From contig NC_134359.1 of the NCBI RefSeq assembly GCF_048569485.1, positions 32,431,496 to 32,495,495 of the forward strand: a DNA stretch of 64,000 bases, given 5' to 3'. The notes beneath the pieces are model-generated. The model saw only the letters and a program-made list of their open reading frames with translations. It was not told where the DNA came from and did not search any database. Every line of letters begins with the position of its first letter. Positions within the stretch are counted from its first letter, which is position 1. Origin of the DNA: Anomaloglossus baeobatrachus. Its lineage: Eukaryota > Chordata > Amphibia > Anura > Aromobatidae. Position numbers and translations under genes: made by a program. Shown piece by piece: positions 23,538 to 34,647 of this stretch.

Positions 23538-24689
23538 GCAGCGATGAGTTCCTTCCCATGGTCAGCGTACGTATGAGCTATAGCCGGCATAGGGAGGAGT
23601 GAAGAGCGGATATTTATTGCAGAAGGGAGTGGCTGCAGCTGAGGTTACAATTAGCTGTTAGATCACTGCAGGATAGAAATGAACCTTAACCCCTTCAGTA
23701 TCGGATGGAAATAAATACGTTCCAATTCAGGGTAAATGATGAGTGGGCCCTAAAGCGGATCTGCAATCCATAATCCACTGTGACCTTCTGATCCCAGATC
23801 TCCCCGAGATCACATCAGGCCGTGACACACACGTGATAACTACGGTCTGTAAACGGCATTGCTTTCTGATGGTTTCCACTTAATAACACACTTATAAACA
23901 AATTTAAAAACATTTAAATAGCAAAGAAAGGTAATAATGAAGTATTAAATGGAAACTAGAACTTTACATCCACGGTGATCTTAAAGTGGATGACTTGGCC
24001 AGAAATGCAAGAATACAATTTTGCTTTCTGTATTTCTTTTGTTAGCTCTATACAAAATACCAGCGTAATCTATAATATAAAGAAAACCACTTTAATGCAC
24101 GCATGTAATAGCATTCTTAAAGCCCCGAACATTAATTATCACATGCTGGCCATCGCAGAGTTCATATTCTGGCAGGAAAATGAGCATAATGGCTGCTGTT
24201 GGCCTAATGGAATTACTATGACAATAACAATGAATCACCATATCGCTACAGATACTTTTAAAGACATTAATGGCCCCAAGGTCAAACATCTCCTGAGGAG
24301 CATCGGAAGATACATTTAATGATGAATATCTATTCTATACGTGCTGTGCGTGATCGGTTAAACATGGGCCATTAAACTATCCACTTCAATCCCATTACAC
24401 TATTGTCAAGCATGCATTTAGTTTAAGTATCACCAATTAACGTGGTAACGTTCTTTCTATCTACGCCTGATATTTACTCATAAAACCCTATCTAACTTCT
24501 GGTTGCCAAATTGGTATTTTTAGTTACTATTTAATGCACACATCCGTCCGCTGCATGGTTCATTTACATAGCCAAATGCAAATTTGCCAATTGCTATATC
24601 TGTATATTTAACCAGTTACTCTGCAGGTTATTACATGAACTGTGGAAATGACAGCAAATGTTACGGTATGTATAAATTAGATATAGAAA
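23538..24689. other. No gene; possible conserved non-coding DNA
   Basis: No repeat or gene is visible. About 23940-24330 is mixed sequence with several TAATTA/ATTAAT-type motifs and no second copy in the window, which makes it one of the better candidates for an upstream conserved element. A comparison with other vertebrates is needed to say more. Confidence 0.4.
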
Positions 24690-24749
24690 TATATCTAAGA
24701 CGCACTTTTCCTTCCAAAAATTTAGGAGGAAACTGAAGGGTGCGTCTTA

Positions 24750-26438
24750 AGTGGGCTTTACACGCTACAATATATCTTACGATGTGTCGGCGGGGTCACG
24801 TCATAAGTGACGCACATCCGGCATCGCAAGTTATATTGTAACGTGTGACAGCTAAATGCGATTGCGATTGAACGTTAAAAAGTTGATCGCATGCACGTCG
24901 TTCAATTCCTAAAAACTGAACGTGAGGTTGTTCAATGTTCCCGAGGTAGCACACATCGCAGTGTGTGACACCCCGGGAACGATGAACAGATCTTACCTGC
25001 GTCCCGCAGCTCCCGCCGGCAATGTGTGACGCCCTGGACTAGCCAGGTAGTCACAGACATGCCAACACACACACCCCCACCCTAGGCAGTTACAGCAGCC
25101 AAACACAAAACCCTTGTTGCCTCCCTCCAGAGTCTGATGTCCACACCAGGTGGGGCGGAGCCAGGCGGTTGACCCCACCCACCGAGGAGTTCACAGGCCT
25201 GGAGGCGGGAAAAGTGTTGAGTCTTGGAGGTGAAAGTGAGAGGACTGAACACTTCAGTGTCTGGGTTGGAGCCCAGACACTGACAGCAAGGTTGGCAGAC
25301 AGTGGTGGCCGTCTGCAGGAGTTAGTGGAACTCCGCAGAGCCGTAAGGACCGGGGTCGGGCGTTGGCCCGCCGGTACCGGACTTGGGGAATGGAGTGAAG
25401 CTAAGCACATAGGCAGGGCCATCGGACCCTGACCAGGCTTGGAGCCGCCATCAATAGTCAAATCCGAATGTGACAGGAACCCCAGGGGTTTCCCAACTAC
25501 CAAGTCCCAATTGAAGGCAACCGTCCACCCAGAGAGGATATACAGCCACCGCCAGAGGCTAGAGATCCAAGGGCCAGCGCCTGCGGGCAAAACGGGCTCC
25601 TTCGGCACCTATACGCCAGGGAGCGGACTACCGGTGGGCAACCACAGGAGTCAGAACATTCTAACAGGTGCAGGGAAAGACAGCCACCATCAGCCGTCCG
25701 GGGAGAGCACAACAACAACACTGCAGCCGGCTGCGGGACTCGTCCATCCGGCTGTTTTGGTTTACCAGAGACTCTGTCAGTGATTGTCTGAGTGAGTACA
25801 CCAGTGCCGTCCGGCAACGCGCCGCGCAGTCCCTGCACCCTAGCTATCCGGCCTCCCCATTACCCCATCGGGCCCCGGGATCACTAACCCCTACGGAGGG
25901 GACAACATCTCAGCTGCACCCTACCATCTCTCCCGGGATCCCCGTTACCAGCAGCGGTGGTGCCATTATCACCACGACCCGTGGGTGGCGTCACGAACAA
26001 TCTCCCTAAGAAAACCACCACCCCCTTTCACTCACGGTGAGGAGCGCTGTTCGAGTGCCCGGGTCCGGTCAACCGCTCGAGCCATCCGAGCAGCAGCAGC
26101 AGAAGCCCCGGACCCGAGCGTGGCGAGCGCGTCCCCTCCGCCCGCGACAAATGCGGAAGGAAGGAGGTGGGCGGGATGTTTACATCCCGCTCATCTCCGC
26201 CCCTCCGCTTCTATTGACCGGCTGCCGCGTGACGTCGCTGTGACACCGAACGTCCCTCCCACTCCAGGAAGTGGATGTTCGCCGCCCACAGTGAGGTCGT
26301 ATGGAAGGGTAAGTACGTGTGACAGCAAATAATCGTTTGTGCGACACGGTCAACAAATTGAACGTGTCGCACATACGATGGGGGCGTGTCAAATCGCATA
26401 CGATATCGTATGCGAAATTGACACATGTAAAGCAGGCT
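24750..26438. mobile_element. TTA-flanked MITE split by an LTR
   Basis: The left end AGTGGGCTTTACACGC and the inverted right end (ATGTAAAGCAGGCT) are flanked by exact TTA at 24747-24749 and 26439-26441. Without the LTR at 25025-26149 it is about 560 bp. The interior matches the MITEs at 3371, 5357 and 19813. Inferred PIF/Harbinger-type. Confidence 0.8.
25025..26149 (+). mobile_element. Solo LTR, family A
   Basis: The unit runs from TGTGACGCCCTGG to CCGCGACA with AATG on both sides (25021-25024, 26150-26153), 1125 bp. It is the plus-strand counterpart of 16848-18028. It is inserted inside the MITE and so is younger than it. Fossil solo LTR. Confidence 0.85.
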
Positions 26439-26772
26439 TTATAATCCGAATGTAGCTTACCGGTGCAGGTGGAGAGTTGTCACCGGAAACGAGGGAGATG
26501 CTACGGGCTGTGCTGCGGGTGGCGGGCTGTGCTGCGGATTACTGTGGGCTGTTCTGCGGGCGACGGGCTGTGCTGCGGCTTACTGCTGGTGGCGGGCTGT
26601 GCTGCAGGCTTGGTGCTGGGCGCCGTGCTGCAGGCGGTGAGGCAGGGGCTGCTGTCGGTGGTGCAGGCTTCAAATAATGGCGCCCGGAGTCGGCGCATGC
26701 GCTGATGGACCTCTCGGCTCAAGATCTCATCTGCACACACATCGTCTCCGGCTCATTGATTCCCTGCAGCGG
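26438..26772. repeat. Block A, first of two identical copies
   Basis: This 335-bp block reappears at 27416-27750 (offset 978) with no difference that I can see. It contains the run of 'gggctgtgctgcgg' phrases. It begins at the right TTA of the neighbouring MITE and ends at 'ccctgcagcgg'. Confidence 0.9.
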
Positions 26773-26998
26773 TCTCAGATGGGTACACCGTGACGAGGTG
26801 AGACAGCTTTTTACCTTTTTGCAAAAATGTATACACTAAGTACCCTGTTATTAAGCACTTGCAATTTATTTATTTATATTCAGGGTATTTTTCATACAAT
26901 TTTTCTCCTTGGTTTTTTCTAGTCTTAAGGCTGCAATTCACATGCTTAATGTTGCATGTTTACTGAACATTGTTTCAGCTCAGGTTTTTGTGTTTTTT
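26773..26998. repeat. Block B, first of two identical copies
   Basis: This 226-bp block starting 'tctcagatgggtacaccgtg' recurs identically at 27193-27418 (offset 420). The 194 bp between the copies (26999-27192) is present once. I do not recognise the source. Confidence 0.9.
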
Positions 26999-27192
26999 GT
27001 ATGTTTTCTTGCTTGGTTGCAAGTTGGGGGCGCAGCCCTCCTAGTACTGAGACTGAACAGCTGATTGCGTCTCACTTTGCTGTGTATTTTATCTGGGACA
27101 CAGCTAACCACTTGCCACCATCCATTTTGGAGTTCTGACATGACACAAGTCAGATATTGATAATGTTTTTAACTTCAGTAGGTTAGGGACTG

Positions 27193-27418
27193 TCTCAGAT
27201 GGGTACACCGTGACGAGGTGAGACAGCTTTTTACCTTTTTGCAAAAATGTATACACTAAGTACCCTGTTATTAAGCACTTGCAATTTATTTATTTATATT
27301 CAGGGTATTTTTCATACAATTTTTCTCCTTGGTTTTTTCTAGTCTTAAGGCTGCAATTCACATGCTTAATGTTGCATGTTTACTGAACATTGTTTCAGCT
27401 CAGGTTTTTGTGTTTTTT
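27193..27418. repeat. Block B, second copy
   Basis: Identical to 26773-26998. It ends in a T run that overlaps the start of the second copy of block A by three bases. Confidence 0.9.
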
Positions 27419-27750
27419 ATAATCCGAATGTAGCTTACCGGTGCAGGTGGAGAGTTGTCACCGGAAACGAGGGAGATGCTACGGGCTGTGCTGCGGGTGG
27501 CGGGCTGTGCTGCGGATTACTGTGGGCTGTTCTGCGGGCGACGGGCTGTGCTGCGGCTTACTGCTGGTGGCGGGCTGTGCTGCAGGCTTGGTGCTGGGCG
27601 CCGTGCTGCAGGCGGTGAGGCAGGGGCTGCTGTCGGTGGTGCAGGCTTCAAATAATGGCGCCCGGAGTCGGCGCATGCGCTGATGGACCTCTCGGCTCAA
27701 GATCTCATCTGCACACACATCGTCTCCGGCTCATTGATTCCCTGCAGCGG
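27416..27750. repeat. Block A, second copy
   Basis: Identical to 26438-26772. The sequence after it (actaa...) continues into the right half of the foldback element. Confidence 0.9.
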
Positions 27751-27755
27751 ACTAA

Positions 27756-27916
27756 AAGCCACTTTACACACAGAGATAAATCTGGGGCAGATCTGTGGTT
27801 GCACTGTGGACAATCAGTGCCAGGTTTGTGGCTGTGTACAAATGGAACAATATGTCCATGATTTCACTGCAACCACAGATCTGCCAAAGATTTATCTCTG
27901 TGTGTAAAGTGGCCTT
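27756..27916. mobile_element. Short TAA-flanked MITE
   Basis: It is a 161-bp hairpin with arms 'ccactttacacacagagata' and inverse, flanked by TAA (27753-27755, 27917-27919). Smallest clear TTA/TAA-type element here. Confidence 0.85.
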
Positions 27917-28285
27917 TAAGGAAAATGGTGCCCAGAGGTGTCGTGTGCACAGATGAGATCTCTGAGGCGAGAGCTCCATCTGCGCATGCGCCACCTCCGG
28001 GTGCCATTTCTTTGAAGCTTGCACCGCTGACAACTTCTGGATGTTCCTCCTGCCTCACAGCACCCACAGTAAGCATCTGGGACACCCGCTGCACCGCCTC
28101 CGCAGCATAGCCCTGCTCCACCACCACCGCCCCTGCCTCCTGTGACAGTGCTCCACCACCGCTGCCGACCCCCTTCGGTAAGACACCACCGGATTATAAA
28201 ACAGACCCCATATTTTTTTTACCTTTTGTTTTCTATAAATTTGGGGTGCGTCTTATAATCCGGTGCATCTTGTAAAACAAACCGT

Positions 28286-28770
28286 ACAGTAGTCTGCAAA
28301 GGTTTTAGGCAGGTGTGTAAAAGATGCTGCAAAGTAAGGATTTCAAATTCGAGCAATAAAATAGAAAGAGAATGAACAAAAGAGAAATCTAAATTCCCTC
28401 AATATTTGGTGCAATCAACTTCAAAAAACATCACCCCTTGGTACAATTGCACACAATTTTTTTTAAAGAACTCAGTAGTAAGGTTGTTCCAAACATCTTG
28501 GAGAACTAACCCCAGATCTTCTGTGTATGAGGCTTGTGCAGATCCTTCTGTCTCTCTGATCCCGGACAGACTGGATGATGTGAGATTAGGGCTCTGTTGG
28601 GGCCAGATCATTACTTCCAAGACTCTCTTTATCGTTGTATGTTTGAGGTTGTTGTCCCGCTGCAGAATAAATTGAAAGCTAATCAGATACTTTCCTGAAG
28701 ACATGATGGACAAATATCTGCCTGTATTTCTCAGCATTGAAGAAACCAAGGAAGGAGTCAGCCAAAAAAA
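28286..28770 (-). pseudogene. Tc1-like transposase fragment (C-terminal part)
   Basis: The left edge reads 'cagtagtctgcaaaggtttt' + 'aggcaggtgt', a Tc1-type terminal repeat. On the minus strand the fragment encodes a degraded C-terminal catalytic region: FILQRDNNLKHT corresponds to the usual QQDNDPKHT, and IWPQQSPNLTSS to the usual WPSQSPDLNPIE, followed by LQDVWNNLTTEFF. The final catalytic motif is eroded. This is a dead DNA transposon piece of a different subfamily from 14280-18256. Confidence 0.75.
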
Positions 28771-29078
28771 AACTTAGTGCAGCAGATGAAAGACACGCTA
28801 TGATTACCTTCCCTCAAAATCGGAAGATGACCAGCAATGCCATCATGTCAGATCTGGCAGCAACTGGTGAGACTTAGCTACTCCCATCTGCTGTTTGGAG
28901 TCGTCTGGCCAGAAGTGGTCTTCATGGAAGAATTGTGGCCAAAAACCATACCGACATGGAAACAAGTCAAGCGACTCATCTATGCACAAAAACATAGGAA
29001 AAATGGCAGCAGGTGCTCTGGACTGATGAGACAAACTCATGGCGTGCTCGCCACTGCTCGATACTCGTTCAAGCATTG
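28771..29078 (+). pseudogene. Tc1-like transposase fragment (middle part)
   Basis: On the plus strand the sequence encodes a middle segment: residues like FPQNRKMTSNAIMSDLAATG, then a stop, then LHGRIVAKNHTD, and VLWTDETNSW with the first catalytic Asp. Stops interrupt it. It faces opposite to the adjoining C-terminal fragment. Confidence 0.7.
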
Positions 29079-29101
29079 AGGTACTCGTGTACGTTACTTA
29101 A

Positions 29102-30032
29102 AGGACACTAGTAGTATATCCTTAAACTTAACCCATTTATATTCGGTATCCCTAATTACCATGACATTGTCCCAATGTCCCCCGTGATTAAGCTCTTCCT
29201 TTAAAGTGCACCAATCACCAGGATTTTCCTATATAACCTAAAGCCAGTGATATACTGGCACTATCAGGCTGATTCTATACAGACCTTTAGTTGTCAGCTC
29301 GGATGTATAGGTTTTGAAACACAAGCAAGTAAAGTTTGTAAAATGAGAAACTTTGAGATTGGCAGCAGCTGCTGATCAGCTGATAGCTAGGGTGGGTAAA
29401 CATAGTGATTCCTCCCCCCTGCGTGTTGCTCCTCCCCCTATCTGTTATTTATACTAATTCCATTATAAAAGCATTTTACTAATGGTTGTAGCTAGAAGGA
29501 CCTTTGCTGATGTCATACCCATGTTACCAGAAGGGGCAGGGCCTCAGCCAACAGAAAAATAATGTTGCTTCCTGGTATCAGCTATGTTGGCTGAGGCCCC
29601 GCCCTTTCTGGTCACAAGGGTATGACATCAGCACAGGTCCTTCTAGCCACTTTGATTTAGCTACAACCAATAGAAAAATGCTTCTATAATAGAATTAGCA
29701 TGAATAAAAAATAGGAGGAGGAACAACAGGCAATGGACAGGAATCATTATCAAAATCCACCCCAGCTATTAGCCAATCAAAAAGCTGCTGATTTTACAAA
29801 CTTTACTTGCTTGTGTTTCAAAACCTATACATCTCAGCTGACAACTAAAGGTCTGTATAGAATCAGCATGATAGTGCCAGTATAGCACTGGCTTTAGGGT
29901 ATATAGGAAAATCCTGATGATTTGGTGCGCTTTAAGGGAAGAACTTAATTCTTGTAGATTGAGACAATGTCATGGTAACTAGGGATATCGAACATAAATG
30001 GGGTAAGTTTAAGGATATACTACTAGAGTCCT
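29102..30032. mobile_element. Older TTAA foldback element
   Basis: Outer arms of about 100 bp (29102-29200 and 29936-30032) are inverted copies starting AGGACACTAGTAGTATATCC. The left flank is TTAA (29098-29101) and the right flank ATAA. A second TTAA element sits at its centre. Confidence 0.7.
29205..29931. mobile_element. TTAA foldback element, copy 1
   Basis: Arms of about 190 bp start AGTGCACCAATCACCAGGAT; the flanks are TTAA at 29201-29204 and 29932-29935. The same family occurs at 36631-37674 and partly at 30046-30500. Non-coding hairpin of 727 bp. Confidence 0.8.
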
Positions 30033-30045
30033 ATAAAAATAAATC

Positions 30046-30500
30046 TGATAAAAAACATCCTAGCTGATAACTAAAGGTCTGTATAGAATCAGCATGATAG
30101 CGCCAGTATAGGGGTATGTGCGCACATTGCGTTCTGCCTTGACAAATATTCTGCAGCGTTTTGGATGCATTTTGAGTGTAGAATGGATGCGTTCTGGACG
30201 CTTGCTCTCCCACAGACAGAGTGGGAAAAGCATCCAAAACGTACAAAAGAAGTGACATGCTGCTTTTTAGAACGCATCGATTTTGTCAAAAATTTGGCAT
30301 CCAAAACACTGCGTTTCAAAACGCAACGTGCGCATAGAATTTGCTTAATTGTCATAGACTTTGCTAGGGACGCACAACACATGCATTTACACTGCAGTTT
30401 AAAACGCTGCGTAAACGCATGAAAAAATGCAACGTGCGCACATAGCCTAGCACTTGGCTTTAGGTTACATAGGAAAATCCTGGTGATTGATGTGCTTTAA
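30046..30500. mobile_element. Partial TTAA foldback copy with MITE inside
   Basis: The right arm only of the 29205 family ('aactaaaggtctgtatagaa', 'ggaaaatcctggtgattg') is present, interrupted at 'cagtata/tagcac' by the MITE at 30112-30447. Confidence 0.7.
30112..30447. mobile_element. TAG-flanked MITE
   Basis: The ends are GGGTATGTGCGCACATTGCG and inverted GGCTATGTGCGCACGTTGC, flanked by TAG (30109-30111, 30448-30450). It belongs to the 'ggctatgtgcgcac' family also seen at 39895, 40721 and 43698. The uninterrupted target is preserved at 29877-29889, which confirms the insertion. Confidence 0.85.
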
Positions 30501-30665
30501 TTTGTTGAAATCAGCTTTCCTAAAACTCCAGATTTTAGCATTTCTCCTTTCAAATGTTCTATTGAATATTACATTGAAACTTACCATATTATGGTCCCTG
30601 CTGCCCAAGTGCTCCATCACCTGTATATATGAAATTGTATCTGGTCTATTTGATAGATACAATTG
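30490..30665 (-). pseudogene. CR1/L2-like LINE fragment
   Basis: On the minus strand the peptide contains MEHLGSRDHNMVSFNV and WSFRKADFNKLK. This resembles the end of the apurinic endonuclease domain (GxSDHxMV) and the linker to the reverse transcriptase in CR1/L2-type LINEs. Only about 55 codons remain. It is a dead fragment. Confidence 0.6.
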
Positions 30666-30693
30666 TATACAATATAATATTATAATATTATAT

Positions 30694-30760
<67 letters not shown>

Positions 30761-30897
30761 ATTCATATTATATATATTATTATATTATAATATCATAATA
30801 TTATAATATATTATTATATATTATATATTATATTATATATTATATATTTATATATAATATTATTAATATATTATTATATTATAATATTATAAAACTT
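30666..30897. repeat. AT microsatellite
   Basis: About 230 bp of TA and TAA/TTA steps with many self-complementary stretches, next to the LINE fragment. Confidence 0.95.
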
Positions 30898-30977
30898 TAT
30901 ACAATACAATGCTCACAACAAACGTAAACATGAGTAATTGCAATAATTTTATATTAAATATTTTATTTTCTTGAACA

Positions 30978-31015
30978 ATTTCAAGGGTGCCAATACTTTT
31001 GCCCATTATTGTATA
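30978..31015. repeat. Tc1-like terminal repeat remnant
   Basis: The phrase 'gggtgccaatacttttg' + 'cccattattgta' is typical of the end of a Tc1/mariner-type element. Only this end is evident. Confidence 0.4.
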
Positions 31016-31816
31016 TATGTAAAAACATTGATTTGTCACAGACAGGGTTAAACTGGAAAGATGGGAACAATAGTTTATTGAGAAATCCCTGTGTAAGTCT
31101 TTGTACTTCTTACAGTAACTTGGCACCAAATTCCCTTTCATCTCGGATACAAGGTGAAAAGTGACTTTTATAAAACATGCGGTACAAGCGCGGCTTAAGA
31201 TGCTGTGGCTTTCAGTCAGGCACAGCTGTAAGGGATCATTGACACTTTTTTCTTTTTTTTTTTTTTTACCAGTCATGGGAAATGTGCTTGGGGGGCAATG
31301 GTCAAATGGCAAAGGGCGTGACAAAGACCCCAGCACCAGCTTTTCTTCTAGGCTACTCTTGTGCTAATCACTTATTTATTTCTTCACTGCTCCCTATGAG
31401 GCCACTATTGTTTTCTCTTGCACTGGAAACTGGAAAGGAAGAGAGTAAATGACTTGTGTGATTATATTGCCAATAATGAAATTATGCAGATATTACACAT
31501 AACAAGGCGACAATGGACGTTATCATATGAGAAGCCGGAGGAAGCCAAACTGGGTCATTGGGATCAGTATTAATGGGTTTATCCATTTTGGAGAATTCTT
31601 GAGTGTTCTGTGAGTCACCAATAATTGGGTTTTATATTCCTTCAGGTCAGTTTTATTTACACCAAAACCAAACCTGTATAAGTTGGTTTTGTTTTGTAAA
31701 TATGTAGCAATTAGTAAAAAAATAAATAAATAAATAAAAATAAAATAAAATCTTAGTGTGTCGCCATTTTTTTGAAAATGGTAAAAAAAAATTATTTTTA
31801 GTTTTTGGTAAAGGTG
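31016..31816. other. No gene; single-copy-looking DNA
   Basis: No gene is visible. About 31380-31650 has mixed composition without repeats; 31715-31800 is A/T-rich low-complexity. Confidence 0.4.
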
Positions 31817-31820
31817 CCTG

Positions 31821-32938
31821 TGTGACGCCCCTGGAGTAGTCAGGGCGTTACAGGGTACTGCACTCTTTACCCTTTGGTGCAGGACTCAATCCCTCATGGT
31901 TCTGGGTTCCCAACCTATGGTATTGCCTCCATCAGCGTCCAAATCCTAACCACACCCTGTCAGGCACACCATTGGGCTGCCTAGCTGGAATAGGGCCGTC
32001 CACCTAGGGGTCAGGCAGACTGGTGGGAGGGAAGTAGGAGAGTAAAGTGTTAGCCCTCAGAGAGTGAGGAGCTGAGGGAGTAGTTGTCGGTTGGGTAGCA
32101 GACGGTGGTCTGGGCCCGGAGGAGCCGCAGGGTATTGAGGCTGGGTGCCTAGACCTGGTCTTGGAGGACGGTCAGTATCTCAAGCCTAATAACCGGTCCG
32201 GGACCAAAAGCACGGCGGGGTACAGGACCCCAGGTCGGGGAGTAGCTTCAGGCAACCCGGCAATTAACCTGTGGAGAATAGTATCTCTATGGACTGTCCC
32301 CAAGAAGCTCAGAGATCGAGGGCACTAGTGCAACGAGGGGGATAGGGCTTTCCAACCCACGCAGCCCACTGAAATCCCAAGAGTGAGCCCTTGAGAGCGC
32401 AGCTCCACTACCATCAAGTAGGGAGCGGGGTCCGGACAGCTTTAAGCCAACGGGCCACCAGAACATTCCTAAATTGTGCACGGAGGCAGGCTCTGGACCA
32501 TCCGGCAGTACCAGAGGGGACGGACGCCCGGACGAGCTCACCCGAGAGGGCAGCGGCACCCAGAGACTTGGTTCACCTTTGTGTCAGGGTCTGCTTTGCA
32601 GTCACTTCACCACCAACGCTGCCTGAGTGAGTGCGTGGTCCTCCTCTGCTTGCAACCAGCCCTACGCTCCCCTACATCCCCACCATCCAGAGTCCCGGGG
32701 CCTCCCCTACCCGTGGAGGGAACGACATCTGGTTGCCCCCCCACTCAATCGCCCTTGGGTACTCCCATCGGCAGCGGTGGTACTCCCCTTACCGCGAACC
32801 ACGGGTGGCGTCACGAACTTTAATCCTCTTTAAATACCCACTTCTCATTTGAAGTGGCAGCGAGCCCCCGGGTCCGGAGACCCTCGAGCCACAGCAGACT
32901 CTGGATAAGAGCGGTTTGACTGCTGCAGGTGCGGCACA
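31821..32938 (+). mobile_element. Solo LTR, family A
   Basis: The unit runs from TGTGACGCCCCTGG to GCGGCACA with CCTG on both sides (31817-31820, 32939-32942), 1118 bp. It carries the 'cgtggaggga' and 'gggtggcgtcacgaac' blocks shared by all family A copies. Fossil, no internal region. Confidence 0.85.
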
Positions 32939-32942
32939 CCTG

Positions 32943-33556
32943 TATGACGGCTAGTTTATTTTGTTGTACAAATACTGTTTTAATCACTTCTTATTGCATT
33001 TTTGGGGAGCAGGGGGTGACCAAAACTGAGCAATTCTGTCATTTCGGACTTTTTTTTATTTTTTTTTGCTTTATGGCAATGACTTTACAGGTCAAATAAT
33101 TTAATATTTTGGTAGAATGGAAGATAACAAGTATGACTTTACTTTTATAGAAGGAAAAGGGGGTGATTCAAATTTTTATGTTTAATTTTTTTAAATATTT
33201 TTTAAAGATGTTTTTTGTTTTTTTTTTCTTTTTCTTCATATTGTATAAGCACTTAGCAAATTTTCCTTTTTTTGTTAATTTTACTCCAAAAAAGTTCAAC
33301 CTAAACAATCAAAAGATTGAATATATGCATTTCTATGTAAAAACGTTTCACTGTTCATATGTTCAGACTTTTGAGGGTCTTTTAACCTAAAGACGCCAAT
33401 TGGTTAAGAGACGTGAGCGGACCATGCTTCAGGGGTTTTCGGCTCTGAAGGTGTTCAACACTTTATAGTAGGGGCCAATGGGAAGGCTCAAAAGAAGTCC
33501 AGATGTATTTTTAAGTATTTTGCTTGAAAAACTTCTAGTGGTTTCCCATTGTTAAA
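32943..33556. other. No gene; T-rich
   Basis: T-rich, low-complexity DNA. Short open frames rich in Phe are composition artefacts. Confidence 0.5.
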
Positions 33557-33560
33557 TTAA

Positions 33561-34168
33561 AGGGAACCTGTCACCAGTTTTTCGGCATATAAGCTGCAGC
33601 CACCACCAGTGGGCTCTTATATACAGCATTCTAACATGCTGTATATATAAGAGCCCAGGCCGTTGTGTAGAACATAAAAATCGCTTTACAATACTTACCT
33701 AACGGTCGCGCTGCGGTGGGTTTTAGTCAGATGAGCGTATCTGTTGTCCGAGGTGCCGGTGCCGCCTCTTTCGGCCATCTTCGTCTTCCTTCTGAAGCTT
33801 GTGTGCATGACACTTCCTACGTCATACACACTCGCCGGTCCTGCGCAGGCGCACTACAATACTTTGATCTGCCCTGCGCAGGACCTCAATGCCGGTGAGT
33901 GTGAATGACGTAGGATACGTCATTCACCCCGGCTACAGAAGAAGAACGACAAAGATGGCCTAATGAGGCGGCGCCAACACCGGACAACGGAGACACCCAT
34001 CTAACTCAAATCCACTGCAGCGCGACCGTTAGGTTAATATTATAAAGTGATTTTTACATTCAACACAGCGGCCTGGACTCTTATATACAGGATGTTAGAA
34101 TGCTGTATATAAGAGCCCACTGGTGGTGGCCGCAGCTTATAGGGCAAAAAACTGGTGACAGGTTCCCT
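33561..34168. mobile_element. TTAA-flanked foldback MITE
   Basis: Ends AGGGAACCTGTCACCAGTTT and its inverse have TTAA at 33557-33560 and 34169-34172. It is nearly palindromic through its 608 bp, including paired 'gggctcttatatacagcatt' blocks. This is a form I associate with frog genomes; Kolobok-type is inferred from TTAA. Confidence 0.85.
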
Positions 34169-34172
34169 TTAA

Positions 34173-34640
34173 GTAAAAAAAAAACAAAGATAAAAAAAAA
34201 CTCCCAGAAAGCGCAAGTAAAACAGACGCCTCCAAAAGTACTAAAAAAAAAAAGAATGGTAGTGGCCAGAAACAAAGTGAAGCTGCACTTGCTTCTTTTG
34301 CAATACTGTAATATCACATTATAGCACTATATAGCTACAATCATGGTATCCTATGAAACCTATCCCATGGTTTTATAGAAGTACCAACATGGCAGCCATG
34401 AACACTCATCAGAATCTCGTGGGGAGCACATGAGTGCACATGAGCGCTCAATTAGACGCCTGGGCAGAATCGTGCGCCTTATGTGCCACTGTAAGAGATT
34501 GACAGCTGCATTTAAGGTAGCAGTGGACGCTAACAGCTTAGAGCCCCTGTGCAACAAATTGTGCCTGGGCCCCCCTTCTTTTATGGTCAAAAAGCTACAG
34601 ATATAGATATATATGTATGTATTTATATACATATGCTATA
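34173..34640. other. No gene; repeat remnants
   Basis: A-rich DNA with a 'gcctgggccccccttc' phrase near 34564 that suggests the end of an old interspersed element. No gene. Confidence 0.4.
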
Positions 34641-34647
34641 TAGTGCC

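Larger units (their letters stand above)
24690..28285. mobile_element. Foldback element with many insertions
   Basis: Left and right parts share inverted blocks: 'gggtgcgtctta' + 'taatccg' on the left (24739-24749 and 26442 on) and 'cggattataa' plus 'ggggtgcgtcttataatccg' on the right (28190-28262). The 'gatgagatctctgaggcga' region near 27952 is roughly the inverse of 26706-26735. Within it lie a MITE with an LTR, a duplicated block and a small MITE. The same 'taagacgcacc' end type is seen near 6590 and 46400. The host element itself may be about 0.9 kb. Confidence 0.55.

Noticed and set aside
25090-26009. Overlapping 110-170-codon frames
   Set aside because: They lie within a GC-rich solo LTR, on both strands, without recognisable domains.
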